NCBI RefSeq assembly: GCF_018100795.1
Contig: NZ_JAGJDY010000002.1
Location: 372,001 to 436,000, forward strand
DNA: 64,000 nt
Source of the DNA: Alteromonas sp. MMG017
GTDB taxonomy: Bacteria; Pseudomonadota; Gammaproteobacteria; Enterobacterales; Alteromonadaceae
Direction: 5' to 3'
In this document: in pieces, positions 18,715 to 28,700 of the stretch
Numbering within the stretch: the stretch's first letter is position 1
How the letters are laid out: each line of letters begins with the position of its first letter
Program-made: the position numbers and the translations under genes
The notes under the pieces: model-generated
What the model saw: only the letters and a program-made list of their open reading frames with translations
Database searches by the model: none
Told to the model about the DNA's origin: nothing

Positions 18715-19796
18715 GCTTCGCCACGCATCAACAACCGGGCGGTACGTAATAAAGCGGCGCGATGAATTGTAAAGTGATTGATGTTGGCACTGCCGCTCAC
18801 TTCCATTTCTACATTAAATTGACCAGTAGGATGTTCGACTACTATTTCTACGCTGCCATCGGCAAAGTTTTGTTGTAATAAATCGTGGACAACAGTGCCC
18901 TTCAGCACACAGGCAGTAGCGACACTGACCGATCCTAAGACACCTATAGCATCATGTACCCTGTGGGGAATAAAGCTTCGAGTATTCAGTAAACCACCAT
19001 GTAAAGGTTTAGAAATTAGAGTCATTTTGGGAACGGTTTTTTTACTGACATCACCTAAATTCATTAACTTCCCCGCTTGTAAACGGATAGCTTCAATTTT
19101 TTCTTTGAGGCTTTGATCGGACTCTAATTCAGCGGGCGATTCATGCCCTAACAAACCAAAATCGCCGGCCTTGAGCAATACCACTGGCATGCCATTATCG
19201 ATACAAGTCACAGCAATATCATTTATCAGGTCTTGGCTATTACCACTCGGGAACAAGCTGCCACAACTAGAACCTGCAATATCCAAAAAGTCGATTAATA
19301 TTGGTGCACTAGCACCGGGAACGCCGTCTATTTTAGCTTCGCCGGTATAGGTCACTTTACCTTGTGGGGTTTGTACTCGTGTCACTGCATTAGAACCGGT
19401 ATTGAGCATATGAATACGCACATCGGTATAGTTGTCTTTAGCTGCCACTAAACCTTGCTCTATGGCAAAAGGACCGACTCCGGCAAGAATATTCCCGCAA
19501 TTTTGCGCGTCACTGACCTGAGCTTTATCCACCATCACTTGAAGAAACAAATAATCCACATCTGCATCGGCGCGAGTTGATTTACTCACAATAGCCACTT
19601 TGCTGGTAAGAGGATGACCGCCTCCCAAACCATCAATTTGGCGATCATCTGGTGAGCCCATTAGACTCAGTAATAGTGGGTCACGTAAAGCAGGCTCAGC
19701 AGGCAAGTCTGAGGCAAGAAAATACAAGCCCTTAGACGTGCCACCACGCATGATGTAACAGGGGACAACTTGTCGGTCATGGTTTACATGCATCAC
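18702..19796 (-). CDS. galD: 4-oxalomesaconate tautomerase (PrpF family, GalD/LigU-like)
   Basis: A 364-residue PrpF-fold isomerase. The family start is seen in VPCYIMRGGTSKGLYF, followed by IDGLGGGHPLTSKVAIV, and the active-site Cys region NCGNIL. In this operon the job is to interconvert keto/enol or double-bond isomers of 4-oxalomesaconate between LigI and LigJ. GalD (Pseudomonas) and LigU (Sphingobium) do this with slightly different isomers; I cannot choose between them from sequence. The start codon shares one base with the ligK stop at 19796. The 3' end lies inside an 18-bp triplication, so the last residues (EAMVN) may be recently altered. Confidence 0.88.
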   Translation of the reverse strand: MMHVNHDRQVVPCYIMRGGTSKGLYFLASDLPAEPALRDPLLLSLMGSPDDRQIDGLGGGHPLTSKVAIVSKSTRADADVDYLFLQVMVDKAQVSDAQNCGNILAGVGPFAIEQGLVAAKDNYTDVRIHMLNTGSNAVTRVQTPQGKVTYTGEAKIDGVPGASAPILIDFLDIAGSSCGSLFPSGNSQDLINDIAVTCIDNGMPVVLLKAGDFGLLGHESPAELESDQSLKEKIEAIRLQAGKLMNLGDVSKKTVPKMTLISKPLHGGLLNTRSFIPHRVHDAIGVLGSVSVATACVLKGTVVHDLLQQNFADGSVEIVVEHPTGQFNVEMEVSGSANINHFTIHRAALLRTARLLMRGEAMVN

Positions 19797-20482
19797 TATT
19801 GCTCATCGAACTTAACGTATACCAAACCTTTGGCAGCAAGACGTTCACGCATGTTATAGATATCTAGGCCTAACTCCCCCTTTTCAAATCGCAGTCGTTT
19901 CGACTCTTCATTGGCAATGCGTTGCTCTACTTTCGACATGACACTCTCTGCTTCTTCCCGTTGCACCACAACCACGCCATCTTCATCGGCAACAATCATG
20001 TCGCCAGGACGGATATAAGCCCCAGCGCAAGTCATAGGTACGTTGACATTGGCAATGGTTTCTTTAACACAACCTTGGGAGAAAATAGCTTTTGACCAGA
20101 CAGGGAAATTCATCTCTGTAAGGGTGGCAGTGTCACGCACTCCTCCTTCTATGATCAAACCGAGTACCCCACGCGCTTTAAGGGAGGTCGCTAATAAATC
20201 GCCAAAAAAACCATCAACACTAGGGCTGGTTGGTTTAACTACTAGTACATCACCTGGTTGACATTGTTCAACCGCAACATGGATCATCCAGTTATCACCA
20301 GGTGCGACTTCGCAGGTGATTGCTGGGCCGGCAATTTTAGCTGGTTTATAAATAGGTCGCATATATTCAGACAAGAGGCCTTTTCGCCCTTGCGCCTCGT
20401 GCACTGTAGCGACTTCAGCACCTTGATACTTAGCCACCACTGTGTTGTCTGGACGAGGAATATCAGTTACACAAATTGCCAT
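19796..20482 (-). CDS. ligK: 4-carboxy-4-hydroxy-2-oxoadipate aldolase
   Basis: A 228-residue class II pyruvate aldolase of the HMG/CHA (RraA-like) family, cleaving CHA to pyruvate and oxaloacetate; many also decarboxylate oxaloacetate. Signature features are PGDNWMIHVA, a glycine-rich GFFGDLLATSLKARG segment, and EGGVRDTATL (the Arg-Asp pair binding pyruvate and Mg). I start at the ATG at 20482 (MAICVTDIPR): AGGTGA lies 4 bases upstream and the length then equals known LigK. An in-frame ATG at 20503 has no ribosome site. It is the first gene of the lig operon and shares one base with galD. The next gene upstream is a divergent LysR. Confidence 0.93.
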   Translation of the reverse strand: MAICVTDIPRPDNTVVAKYQGAEVATVHEAQGRKGLLSEYMRPIYKPAKIAGPAITCEVAPGDNWMIHVAVEQCQPGDVLVVKPTSPSVDGFFGDLLATSLKARGVLGLIIEGGVRDTATLTEMNFPVWSKAIFSQGCVKETIANVNVPMTCAGAYIRPGDMIVADEDGVVVVQREEAESVMSKVEQRIANEESKRLRFEKGELGLDIYNMRERLAAKGLVYVKFDEQ

Positions 20483-20519
20483 AAATTCACCTAGAAAAGT
20501 CATTTAACGATAATGAGTA

Positions 20520-20583
20520 TGGCCCAAGCCTACGCACAAATAACTTTAGAAAGCTGTCTTAGGCCATTAATTTTTTCTATAAT
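20520..20583. promoter_or_regulatory. divergent ligK / LysR promoter region with long inverted repeat
   Basis: TGGCCCAAG (20520-20528) and CTTAGGCCA (20558-20566) form an 8-of-9 inverted repeat, a candidate LysR site. TATAAT at 20578-20583 is a good -10 for the rightward LysR gene, although its -35 is weak. A start near 20590 would exclude the ATG at 20587. Confidence 0.45.
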
Positions 20584-20622
20584 GAAATGATTACTCTGTT
20601 AAAAGTTGTTAAGTATCTTTAT

Positions 20623-21810
20623 ATGCACATCAATACACGGCATTTACTTTGCGCCCTAAAGATAAAGGAATTTGGCACTTTGAGTGAGGCTGCCAGTCAA
20701 ATCCATTTGACTCAATCTGCTCTCACCCAAGGTATTAATAAGTTAGAATCTGGGCTTGGTCATACACTTTTTAATCGCTCCCATGCAGGTATGCAACCTA
20801 CTGAAGTCGGTGAGCTATTTTTGTTGCGTATAGAGCGTGCCTTTGAACACTTACACGAATTTGTCAGCATTTTATTTGCCAACGACAAAGCGAAACGCCA
20901 AACTTTTATACGCGCAATCACTAGTCGGCAACTGACAGCATTGCTCCACGTTGTAGAATTACAAAGTTATACCGCCGCCGCTCAATACTTAGGTTTGTCG
21001 CAACCTACTTTGCACCGCACCATCAAAGACCTTGAACAGTTTTGTGAACAAGCTTTATTGCAACGCTCTCCAACTGGCGTAGAACCCACTTGGCGCGCCA
21101 AACAACTGCGGCGTTACGCCAGTTTGTTTTTTGCAGAATTACAGCAAGGCATCGACGAAATGCATGAGTTTAATGGTCAAGTAAACGGTTCATTGCGCAT
21201 AGGTAGTTTGCCTTTGGCTAGATCAGAGATTGTTCCCTTAGCGGTTTTACAGCTTAATGATGAGTTCCCCGAAGCGAGTATATCTATTGTAGATGGCCCC
21301 TACGGCGAGCAATTTAATAGCTTGTTACATGGGCAACTAGATTTAATAGTGGGTGCCCTACGCTCCCCCAGTCCAGATACCATGCAGCGCCAGTTGTTTA
21401 AGGATCAACTCAGTATAGTAGTGAAAGCTAATCATCCGCTGGTAACGCGCCAATCCATCACAGCAACCGAATTACAACAGTTCGATTGGGTAGCGCCAGC
21501 TAAAAGCACACCAGCACGTCATGTATTCAGCCAGATTTTTGTGAGCAGAGGCTTAGCGCCGCCATCCCATGTGATTGAATGTAGCTCTTTAGTAGCGGTG
21601 CGTGGCATTTTGCTTAACAGCGAACGCGCAGCTTTGTTACCCGCCCGACAAGTAGAAGTGGAAGTCCGCGCTGGCTTGCTTGTCGTTTGCCCTATGACTT
21701 TACCTGATACAGATAGAGAGATAGGCTTAACTATGCGTAAAAATTGGCATCCAACGAAAATGCAAAGTAGATTTTTAGAGATTATTCAAATGATTGTAAA
21801 AAACTCTTAA
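20623..21810 (+). CDS. LysR-type regulator with two tandem HTH domains
   Basis: A 395-residue regulator, about 95 residues longer than normal LysR proteins. Residues about 5-65 are a complete LysR HTH (TLSEAASQIHLTQSALTQGI, NKLESGLGHTLFNR). Residues about 97-157 are a second one (SYTAAAQYLGLSQPTLHRTI, KDLEQFCEQALLQRS). The effector-binding domain follows (GSLRIGSLPLARSEIVPLAV). It is divergent from ligK and is the probable regulator of the protocatechuate operon, responding to an intermediate. I chose the ATG at 20623; an ATG at 20587 would add 12 residues but lies just after a TATAAT box and lacks a ribosome site. Similar double-HTH LysR proteins exist near galactonate/gallate genes, but are uncommon. 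Confidence 0.88.
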   Translation: MHINTRHLLCALKIKEFGTLSEAASQIHLTQSALTQGINKLESGLGHTLFNRSHAGMQPTEVGELFLLRIERAFEHLHEFVSILFANDKAKRQTFIRAITSRQLTALLHVVELQSYTAAAQYLGLSQPTLHRTIKDLEQFCEQALLQRSPTGVEPTWRAKQLRRYASLFFAELQQGIDEMHEFNGQVNGSLRIGSLPLARSEIVPLAVLQLNDEFPEASISIVDGPYGEQFNSLLHGQLDLIVGALRSPSPDTMQRQLFKDQLSIVVKANHPLVTRQSITATELQQFDWVAPAKSTPARHVFSQIFVSRGLAPPSHVIECSSLVAVRGILLNSERAALLPARQVEVEVRAGLLVVCPMTLPDTDREIGLTMRKNWHPTKMQSRFLEIIQMIVKNS

Positions 21811-22520
21811 AGTGTCCTGGTGGTTCTCGAAGTCATTACATTTAACCGTTGGTGATGTTTAAAGTTGCTCAATTAATGCTTTCTATGGTTTTCACATGGA
21901 GTTCTTAAGGTAAAGGTGTGAGCTCGCCAATTTGGGGGACCCACGAAACTGTAGGTGCCTTTTTACAGGTTATCTGCGCTTACTTTTGATTATTTGGTTC
22001 AACTTTATCCATGTTTATATCCTTGTCTTTTATCAAATTACACTTGATGTAAAGAGCAAGCCATCTCGCGGTGTCATAGTCGGTAGTACCCAACGAAGCA
22101 ACGAAATACTTGTCTTTGAGACAAACATGACATGTTTGATCAAAATTTCCGTATCGGATCCAAAAAAAAATAGTTAGACGAGTTTTTGAATTTATATAGG
22201 CAAGTTGGTGGGCGGTTTTGCATGCTTCTCTGCCTTTTTGTGACAGAATAAAGTCGAACGGGATTCATCGGCCTATTACTGCTGACGGACGACATAAATT
22301 TGAAATGCTCGACATCCTACAGGAGATTGACTAGCCGGCTGAAAGTGAACTGAACCAATCATAATATTCCCTCCTTTAAGTATTAACTCTTTAGCACTAA
22401 CCCACGATATAACATTTGCATCATTACAAAAAAATCCTAGTCATTGCAGAAATTTCAAATAAAAACTGCTACGTACTAAAGGAAAACACTTAACTTTACT
22501 CTGCAAATAGATATGCACCA
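21811..22520. other. noncoding gap between the aromatic and polysaccharide blocks, with a possible gene relic
   Basis: About 700 bases without a recognisable intact gene. A plus-strand frame at 22200-22334 reads ASWWAVLHASLPFCDRIKS and, further on, ADGRHKFEMLDILQEID before a stop. This vaguely resembles the C-terminus of sugar Gfo/Idh/MocA oxidoreductases, but it has no start and a stop just upstream. An 81-codon frame at 21932-22177 matches nothing I know. Confidence 0.4.
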
Positions 22521-22559
22521 AATTTACAAATAAAACAAATGATTCATATTTAATTTACA
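22521..22559 (+). promoter_or_regulatory. candidate shared polysaccharide-locus operator (GH16 promoter)
   Basis: Reads ATTTACAAATAAAA followed 6 bases later by GATTCATATTTAATTTACA, about 100 bases before the GH16 start. The second half is the same as in the site before the GH2 gene at 55800, and the whole arrangement aligns with the site before GH3 (49648). Confidence 0.6.
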
Positions 22560-22660
22560 AACATTCCAACACATGCTTTAATCAAGCCCACCCAAAGGGG
22601 TAGTTTTTTGGGCTGCAAAACTCTAAAAATTCAGTTTGAACGTTAAAAATAAGGTATCGA

Positions 22661-23515
22661 ATGAAAATTAATTTTAGAAAAATAGCGAAATCTATTCCGG
22701 CTTTAATTGCTTTATCCGCTAGCATGGCCTCCCATGCTGCAACACCTGATGTTGACGGAGAAGGCAATTGGTTAATCAATAACGCAGGCTATACGTTTGA
22801 TGCGAGCGTAAGCGATGAATTTAATCAAGCCGGACAATGGCAAACCCCTGATACAACAAAGTGGAATCGGTATCACCCTACCGGTTGGCTTGGCAATAAC
22901 AGTTTTACCTATAGCAACTCACTTGCATATACGCATCAAGGAAATCTTGTGCTGGAAGCGAGGCAAGGTGATTTCTTTGGCGATAAGCACACCACGGGTA
23001 TTGTCTCTAGTAAACAAGCCTTCAAATACGGTTATTTTGAGGTGAGAGCCAAAGCTGCTAATAATAATATTGCGAGTAGCTTTTGGTTTTTTAACCGCAA
23101 TAACGCCAATGGCGAGCAGTATGAAATAGATGTGTATGAACATTTCCCCTATGAAGGCTGGAATGATCAAACCAAAAGTAAAAGTAATATTCATCACTTT
23201 GTATGGACTCAGCAAACAGGCAATGTAGACCAAATTCCAAACTACAACTATGCAGCCCAACTTGAAAACGGCGGTGTAAACACGGATTGGCATACCTATG
23301 GTGTAATGCGAACGCCCGCTGGCATTTACTTTTACGTAGACGGTAAAAAAGTACGAACTATTTGGAAGAGTGCCGTCAATGCGGCGGATTATCCTGGAGA
23401 CGTAGATATGCCGGTTATTCTAGATATTTTAGTGTACGACTGGCAATCAGGGGATAATGAGCCGAGACAAGAACGCTCCTATTACCATGTTGATTATTTT
23501 AGAGCGTGGCGATAA
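22661..23515 (+). CDS. GH16 family endo-galactanase (agarase/porphyranase type), secreted
   Basis: A 284-residue single-domain GH16 enzyme. A Sec signal peptide occupies about 1-26 (cleavage near SHA-ATPD). The catalytic motif YEIDVYE gives nucleophile Glu155, Asp157 and acid/base Glu160; the extra residue (E-x-D-x-x-E) is the beta-bulge form typical of agarases, porphyranases and kappa-carrageenases. SDEFN near residue 51 marks the fold start. Together with the GH86 gene nearby, agar or porphyran is the expected polymer, cleaved at internal beta-1,4 bonds. AAGG precedes the ATG. The subfamily is not assignable without a tree. Confidence 0.88.
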   Translation: MKINFRKIAKSIPALIALSASMASHAATPDVDGEGNWLINNAGYTFDASVSDEFNQAGQWQTPDTTKWNRYHPTGWLGNNSFTYSNSLAYTHQGNLVLEARQGDFFGDKHTTGIVSSKQAFKYGYFEVRAKAANNNIASSFWFFNRNNANGEQYEIDVYEHFPYEGWNDQTKSKSNIHHFVWTQQTGNVDQIPNYNYAAQLENGGVNTDWHTYGVMRTPAGIYFYVDGKKVRTIWKSAVNAADYPGDVDMPVILDILVYDWQSGDNEPRQERSYYHVDYFRAWR

Positions 23516-23636
23516 ACGCAAACATTGAATATGTAGTCGATACTCAATCGACTACCCTCTGCTCGCCTCTATATTTGCCAATTTAACCTAGCAGTAAACA
23601 TAACACTAGAACCGAACGCCTTATTGAGATGCTGAC

Positions 23637-25277
23637 ATGAACAACCTACTAAAACGTTTTTCGCTGCTTGTTTGTATTCTGTCTTTCAGCCCGTTGACCT
23701 ATTCAGCTACCGATAATTTCAAGAATCCGATCCTCTCTGGGTTTTACCCAGACCCTTCAATAACTCGCTCTGGTGATACCTATTACATGACGAACTCAAC
23801 GTTTGAATGGTTCCCAGCCCTGCCCATTCATAAAAGCAAAGATCTCGTTAACTGGGAGCTCGTTGGCTATGGCATCAATGACACTGCGCATTTGAACCTA
23901 CAAGAAGGACTGAATGACTCATTGGGTATTTTTGCGCCTACCATTAGGTATCACGGCAACACATTTTATATTATTACGACCTGTGTAGGTTGCGGTGGCA
24001 ACTTTATTATCACAGCCAAGGATCCCGCTGGTCCTTGGAGTAAGCCCACGTGGCTTAAAGGAGCGATAGGCATCGATCCATCATTGTATTGGGAGGACGG
24101 TAAGAGCTATTACCTTGGCGCGGGCTTATTAGAAGCGGAGGACAAAAAACAGTGGCCGGGGAAAAACGGTATTTGGATGCAAGAGATTGACATCGAATCA
24201 GCCAGCCTGCTGGGCCAACCAAAACAATTAACGTTTGGCCACGCTGCGAATGCCCGCTGGGCTGAGGGGCCGAGGTTATTTAAGATTGATGGCGAATACA
24301 TGTTGTTAATTGGTGAAGGAGGAACAAACGAGTTTCACGCTGTTACGGTTTTCAACAGCCCGTCTCTTTGGGGTCCATATGTGCCCAATCATGCCAATCC
24401 CGTGCTAACCCATCGTCATTTGCAAAATACTTATCCTATTGCTCAAACCGGCCATGCTGATTTAGTGCAAACCCAAGATGAACAATGGTGGTCTGTGGTA
24501 CTTGCCAAACGCCCACAAGAAGGTATTACCTTACTCTCCCGAGAGACATTTCTAGCCAAAGTGGTTATGAGTAGAAATGAAAGTGGTGTCACTCCTATCT
24601 TTAACCCAGGGGTAGGATTGCTGCAATCAGAGCAGCCGAGACCTAATTTACCGTGGACACCTGTTCAGCAAGAGGCGGCGCGGGACGAGTTTAATGCTAA
24701 TGAATTGTCGCTACAGTGGAACTTTTTACGTACCCCTAGCAAGCAATTGTACGCGCTAGAGGCTGGTGCTCTTCACTTAGCGTTGGCACCTCAGCGCATT
24801 GAAGATTTAGCTAATCCCGCGTTCGTTGCTAAGCGCATTAAGCACCATAGTTTTCACGCCTCAACTGCGCTTAATTTCTCCTCGACCAAACAAAATGAAA
24901 AAGCAGGGTTAGTGCTATACCGAAGGTCGACCAATCACTATCAGCTGCTTAAACAAGCAAATGAACTCGTGTTACAAAAAACGAATAAACGAGCAGAAAA
25001 CGGAAAGTTAATAGCGTCAGAAATCGCTCGCGTACCTTATACACATGACTCTATTATCATGCGCGTTGATGTAAATAATAATATGGCTCAATTTAGCTTT
25101 GGCCAGGATGAATCCCAGTTAGCACCTATCGGTGCGCCTCAAAGCGTAAGTATCTTGTCTGATGAAGTGACTCAAAGATTTAATGGTAACTATGTTGGCA
25201 TGTACGCCACCAGTTCAGGGCTCGTCAGCAACGCTCGAGCACAATTTAATTGGTTCGAGTATTCACATAAGAACTAA
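23637..25277 (+). CDS. GH43 family glycosidase (beta-xylosidase-like) with C-terminal beta-sandwich domain, secreted
   Basis: A 546-residue protein with a signal peptide (about 1-23, ending TYSA). The five-bladed propeller catalytic domain carries Asp39 (FYPDPS, base), Asp147 (GIDPSLYW, pKa modulator) and Glu210 (RWAEGPRLF, acid). From about 345 a GH43_C2-type beta-sandwich follows, as in GH43 beta-xylosidases. The most likely reaction is exo-removal of xylose or arabinose side residues; red-algal xylans and mixed galactans would supply these. Galactosidase activity also occurs in GH43. It lies 121 bases after the GH16 gene on the same strand. Confidence 0.87.
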   Translation: MNNLLKRFSLLVCILSFSPLTYSATDNFKNPILSGFYPDPSITRSGDTYYMTNSTFEWFPALPIHKSKDLVNWELVGYGINDTAHLNLQEGLNDSLGIFAPTIRYHGNTFYIITTCVGCGGNFIITAKDPAGPWSKPTWLKGAIGIDPSLYWEDGKSYYLGAGLLEAEDKKQWPGKNGIWMQEIDIESASLLGQPKQLTFGHAANARWAEGPRLFKIDGEYMLLIGEGGTNEFHAVTVFNSPSLWGPYVPNHANPVLTHRHLQNTYPIAQTGHADLVQTQDEQWWSVVLAKRPQEGITLLSRETFLAKVVMSRNESGVTPIFNPGVGLLQSEQPRPNLPWTPVQQEAARDEFNANELSLQWNFLRTPSKQLYALEAGALHLALAPQRIEDLANPAFVAKRIKHHSFHASTALNFSSTKQNEKAGLVLYRRSTNHYQLLKQANELVLQKTNKRAENGKLIASEIARVPYTHDSIIMRVDVNNNMAQFSFGQDESQLAPIGAPQSVSILSDEVTQRFNGNYVGMYATSSGLVSNARAQFNWFEYSHKN

Positions 25278-25704
25278 CAAACCTAGTGTCAGTGCAGTGC
25301 ATAAGCTTTTATTACAATAACCGCCCTGACACTCGTAACACTCAAGAAGCAACGTCGGTTTAGGCGTCTGTGTCCTCTTAACATTTTGCTTTGTTCTTTC
25401 TTGGCGCCTTTACAACTCTGTCTAAAGCCCCCCCTTTTCGCTATCGTGCCTTAGTCCCCTTACCCAATGCTCTAAGCTGAGCTATCAATGCTACTGCATA
25501 ACGCTATTCGAGTTCATTTAGCTAACCTTTTGCCTGCGCAATGTCTTTTGTGACACACATGCTTTTTACTGATGCACTGACCATCGCTTAAAAATGAGAA
25601 AATCGCATGTAGGGATAACGCTGAAAACGCCTCGTGTGGAATAATGGTTAAGCTAATTGATTCGCGGTAGTAAAAAAGTGCGATACAGCTAGCCACTCAC
25701 TAAC
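25278..25704. other. intergenic gap, no gene recognised
   Basis: Convergent gap after GH43. It contains an inverted repeat AGTGTCAG (25285-25292) / CTGACACT (25326-25333) just past the GH43 stop that may end that transcript. I see no gene in the rest. Confidence 0.5.
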
Positions 25705-25732
25705 ACCCTTACCTCAATAGTAAGGTAAGGGT
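25705..25732. terminator. 10-bp hairpin downstream of GH86
   Basis: ACCCTTACCT (25705-25714) and AGGTAAGGGT (25723-25732) pair perfectly across an 8-base loop. It lies 11 bases beyond the GH86 stop on the minus strand. No long T run follows, so strength is uncertain. Confidence 0.6.
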
Positions 25733-25742
25733 TGACCTATCG

Positions 25743-28700
25743 TTAAGGCGCTGTGGGTACTTCCTCCAATACAAAATCGTCTGCATACCAAGTATGCCCA
25801 GAGCTCATCAAATTGACTTCAAACGAGGTTTGCGTATCTGGCCAATCTAGCCCATCAAATTCAATTTCTACCCGTTGCCACTCACCCGTTAGGGTGCCAC
25901 CGAACCACTTCTGCCCGGAGCTTTTCCAGCCACCGTTTTGGTTAATAAACTGACTCATGCCACCTGACCATCCGCCTGACGTCAGGCGTTTTAGCTGAAA
26001 GCTCAGTCTAAACTTCTTGTTTGCCTTCATTAGCGCTGTTGGTAAGACGTTTTCGCCAAGTGAAATACCCACTTTTCCGTTTGCAGTGTCGAACTTGATG
26101 CCATAGCTGCCGTTGTAAGCGGCTTCTTGGCTGACGACTACGTCACCAGTTGAACCGAACACGTGTTGCCAATCTCCCAATGTACCTTTTTCAAAGTCAC
26201 CGTTTGCCCCCAGCAAATTGTCGACTGGAACAGGAGCGGCATCTGGTGAGGCTATTTCAACCCCAGTGATAGTGTGACCATCGACACTGGTTCTCCAGTC
26301 CCCGTCTATTTCACGCAGGGCTGCTATTATTTTATAGCCCGTTCCAGAGGCAAGCGTTTCTTCAAAGCTAAGAGTGATCTGAGTTGTGCCCTCTCCTGCT
26401 GGCACGGTAACGCGACTTAAACCTAGCCAGTTACCTTGGGGGCCTATCAATTCAAATGCAACGTCGCGATCGATACTCGTCGAGTAATCAATATCAAGGG
26501 TAATGCTATTTGTCGGCTCCATTGATGACACATCGTTAGTAATAGCGATGGTGTTTCTGACCGTCAACTCGTCTTTGACCTCAACACTTGTGGAAGCACT
26601 AAACTCGCCATCCTCACTCATTGCGCTAATGTCAACGAAACCTGGGGCAATCGGCGTGACTAAGCCATCCTCAACTGTAGCGATAGATTCATCACTAGAC
26701 TGCCAAAGCAGGTATTTATTGGTGGCCGTTTGCGGCATGACATTGGCAAACAACCGATAAGGGCGGTCTTTCTTGATGGAGACATAGGGCTTTTGCATTT
26801 CAAGGCCTGTCACCGCAACAGTTTGCAATGGCTCTTGGGTATCAACCTCTAAAATCAACGAACTAACATGCCCTTGAGTGTCAGGAAATATTAAGTCAAC
26901 ATTGGTATTCGCCTTCAAAAATTTAGCTGGCACGGGGATTTCAATTACACCGAAGAAGTCTTCACGTGAGGTTTGATCATAACCGCGCCAATCATTAGGC
27001 ACCTCAACTCTGTGTCCGTTAATTAACACCACTGGCTGTTTAGATTTATCGTGCTTGCGACCCACACCCATTTTAAGTATGGCCGTGCGCTCTGAGGCAT
27101 TATACCCATGCATAGCATAATGATATTGCAGGGCTTTAGCTGTCGTCGCAGAGCGCTCCGCTCTTTGTACTAGGCGCGCAAAGTCGGCACTTTCACGCCA
27201 TGTATCGGAGTGTTTTCGTATTATGTTCGTCAGTTGTCGATCGAAACTACGCATGGTCGATGTTAAACGATTAATTTCGTTTGTTTCAATGGCGTCTACT
27301 ACTGCTTGGTCAAATTCCACCCCCTGATATACATCCGCAAACCCCATGGAGCTTTGCCCTACATCAATATCGTTGAAGGTAAATGCCAACTCAGTGTTTT
27401 CAACAATGGGCTGTAAATAAGTTTGCGCATAATAACTACTTTTTCGTACGATACCATCCGGTGAAATCGGCTGAGCGAACTCATATTCCAACACGACTGT
27501 TTCATGGCCTTGCATGGTAATGCTGGAAGGCGCTGAAGATAGGATTTCATCCGTATAGTTCGCCGCTTGGTCGTACGGCACATCTAAGCGTTTTGCACGC
27601 ACTTTTGATACCGAGTTTCCTTGGTAGATAAAACGTAAATCAACGTCTTTACTGCTGTCTTCATAGTTATTCAATGCTAAATACAGCGTACTACCATAAT
27701 TGAATGCCTGCACAGCCAGATCAGGATCTAACGAATCTACCACCACGCGATTGCCCTTCACATCAGACCATAACTTATAAAAGTAGGCTTTCTCTGTGGG
27801 CAAATATCCGTTGACCTTATTTGAGATAATTTTATCTGGATCGGGGCGCAGCACTGTCGCTGAATAGGGGTTAAAGTTGTTCGCATCATAAAACCACTTT
27901 GATATCCCTGTAATGAATGGCGTCGATGTCAGTATTCTGTCTTCTCGTTCCAATAACGAGAATAAAATATGGTTGTAAGAGCGCAATTCCTGCGCACTTT
28001 TTTCAGCACTGTATTCAAGTGGGTAACCATCAATGATCCCTCCGTACTCAGTCACTGCATGGTCTTTGACTTCTCCCCATTTAATATGACTGTATGCTTC
28101 AATCATATCAATGATGGCTTCTGCATTACTGCCAGAACGAAAATTGTCTTGCCCCTCTACATTGACACCATCATACAAGTGAAAAGAAAAACCATCCACG
28201 TGGTCGCCCGCAAGGTCCATAAACATTTTTTGACGCGACTGCCAATGGGAAAAATCTGACAGCTCGAAAGACGGCCACGCTGAAGAAAACCCGATAACGT
28301 TAGTATTTAAACCTCGCTGGTCAAATGTTTTACCTATCTCAGCAAACCAAGACGCCATGTGTCTTTGTACTGCTTCGTTAGCGACGGGATCCCATGGCCC
28401 ATCAACGAAATCAGATGCATGGACAAAGGGCTCATTCATTGGTTCATAAAATAGTGGGCGCCTTTCATCTTCAAAATAATACTCAAAGTAGTCTGCAGCC
28501 CAGCGTGCGCCTTCCACTGGGTCGTTGCCAGGCGCTAACACGCTCCTAGGGTGCTCTGTCGCAACCATACGATTAGTACCGAATTCATAAAACGCCCCAG
28601 CCTTTGCATTAATAATCGATTGTTCACCGTCAAGCATCGCCTGTTCAGTATTGGGATAGTCAGCACTGCCATTAAGGGCCATTGGCCCCCAAAAGATCCG

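Noticed and set aside
21932-22177. 81-codon open frame
   Set aside because: No ribosome site, no recognisable domain, AT-rich low-complexity composition and a neighbouring relic; not supported as a gene.
25514-25696. 60-codon minus-strand frame upstream of the GH86 terminator hairpin
   Set aside because: No ribosome site and no recognisable protein; runs through an intergenic gap.
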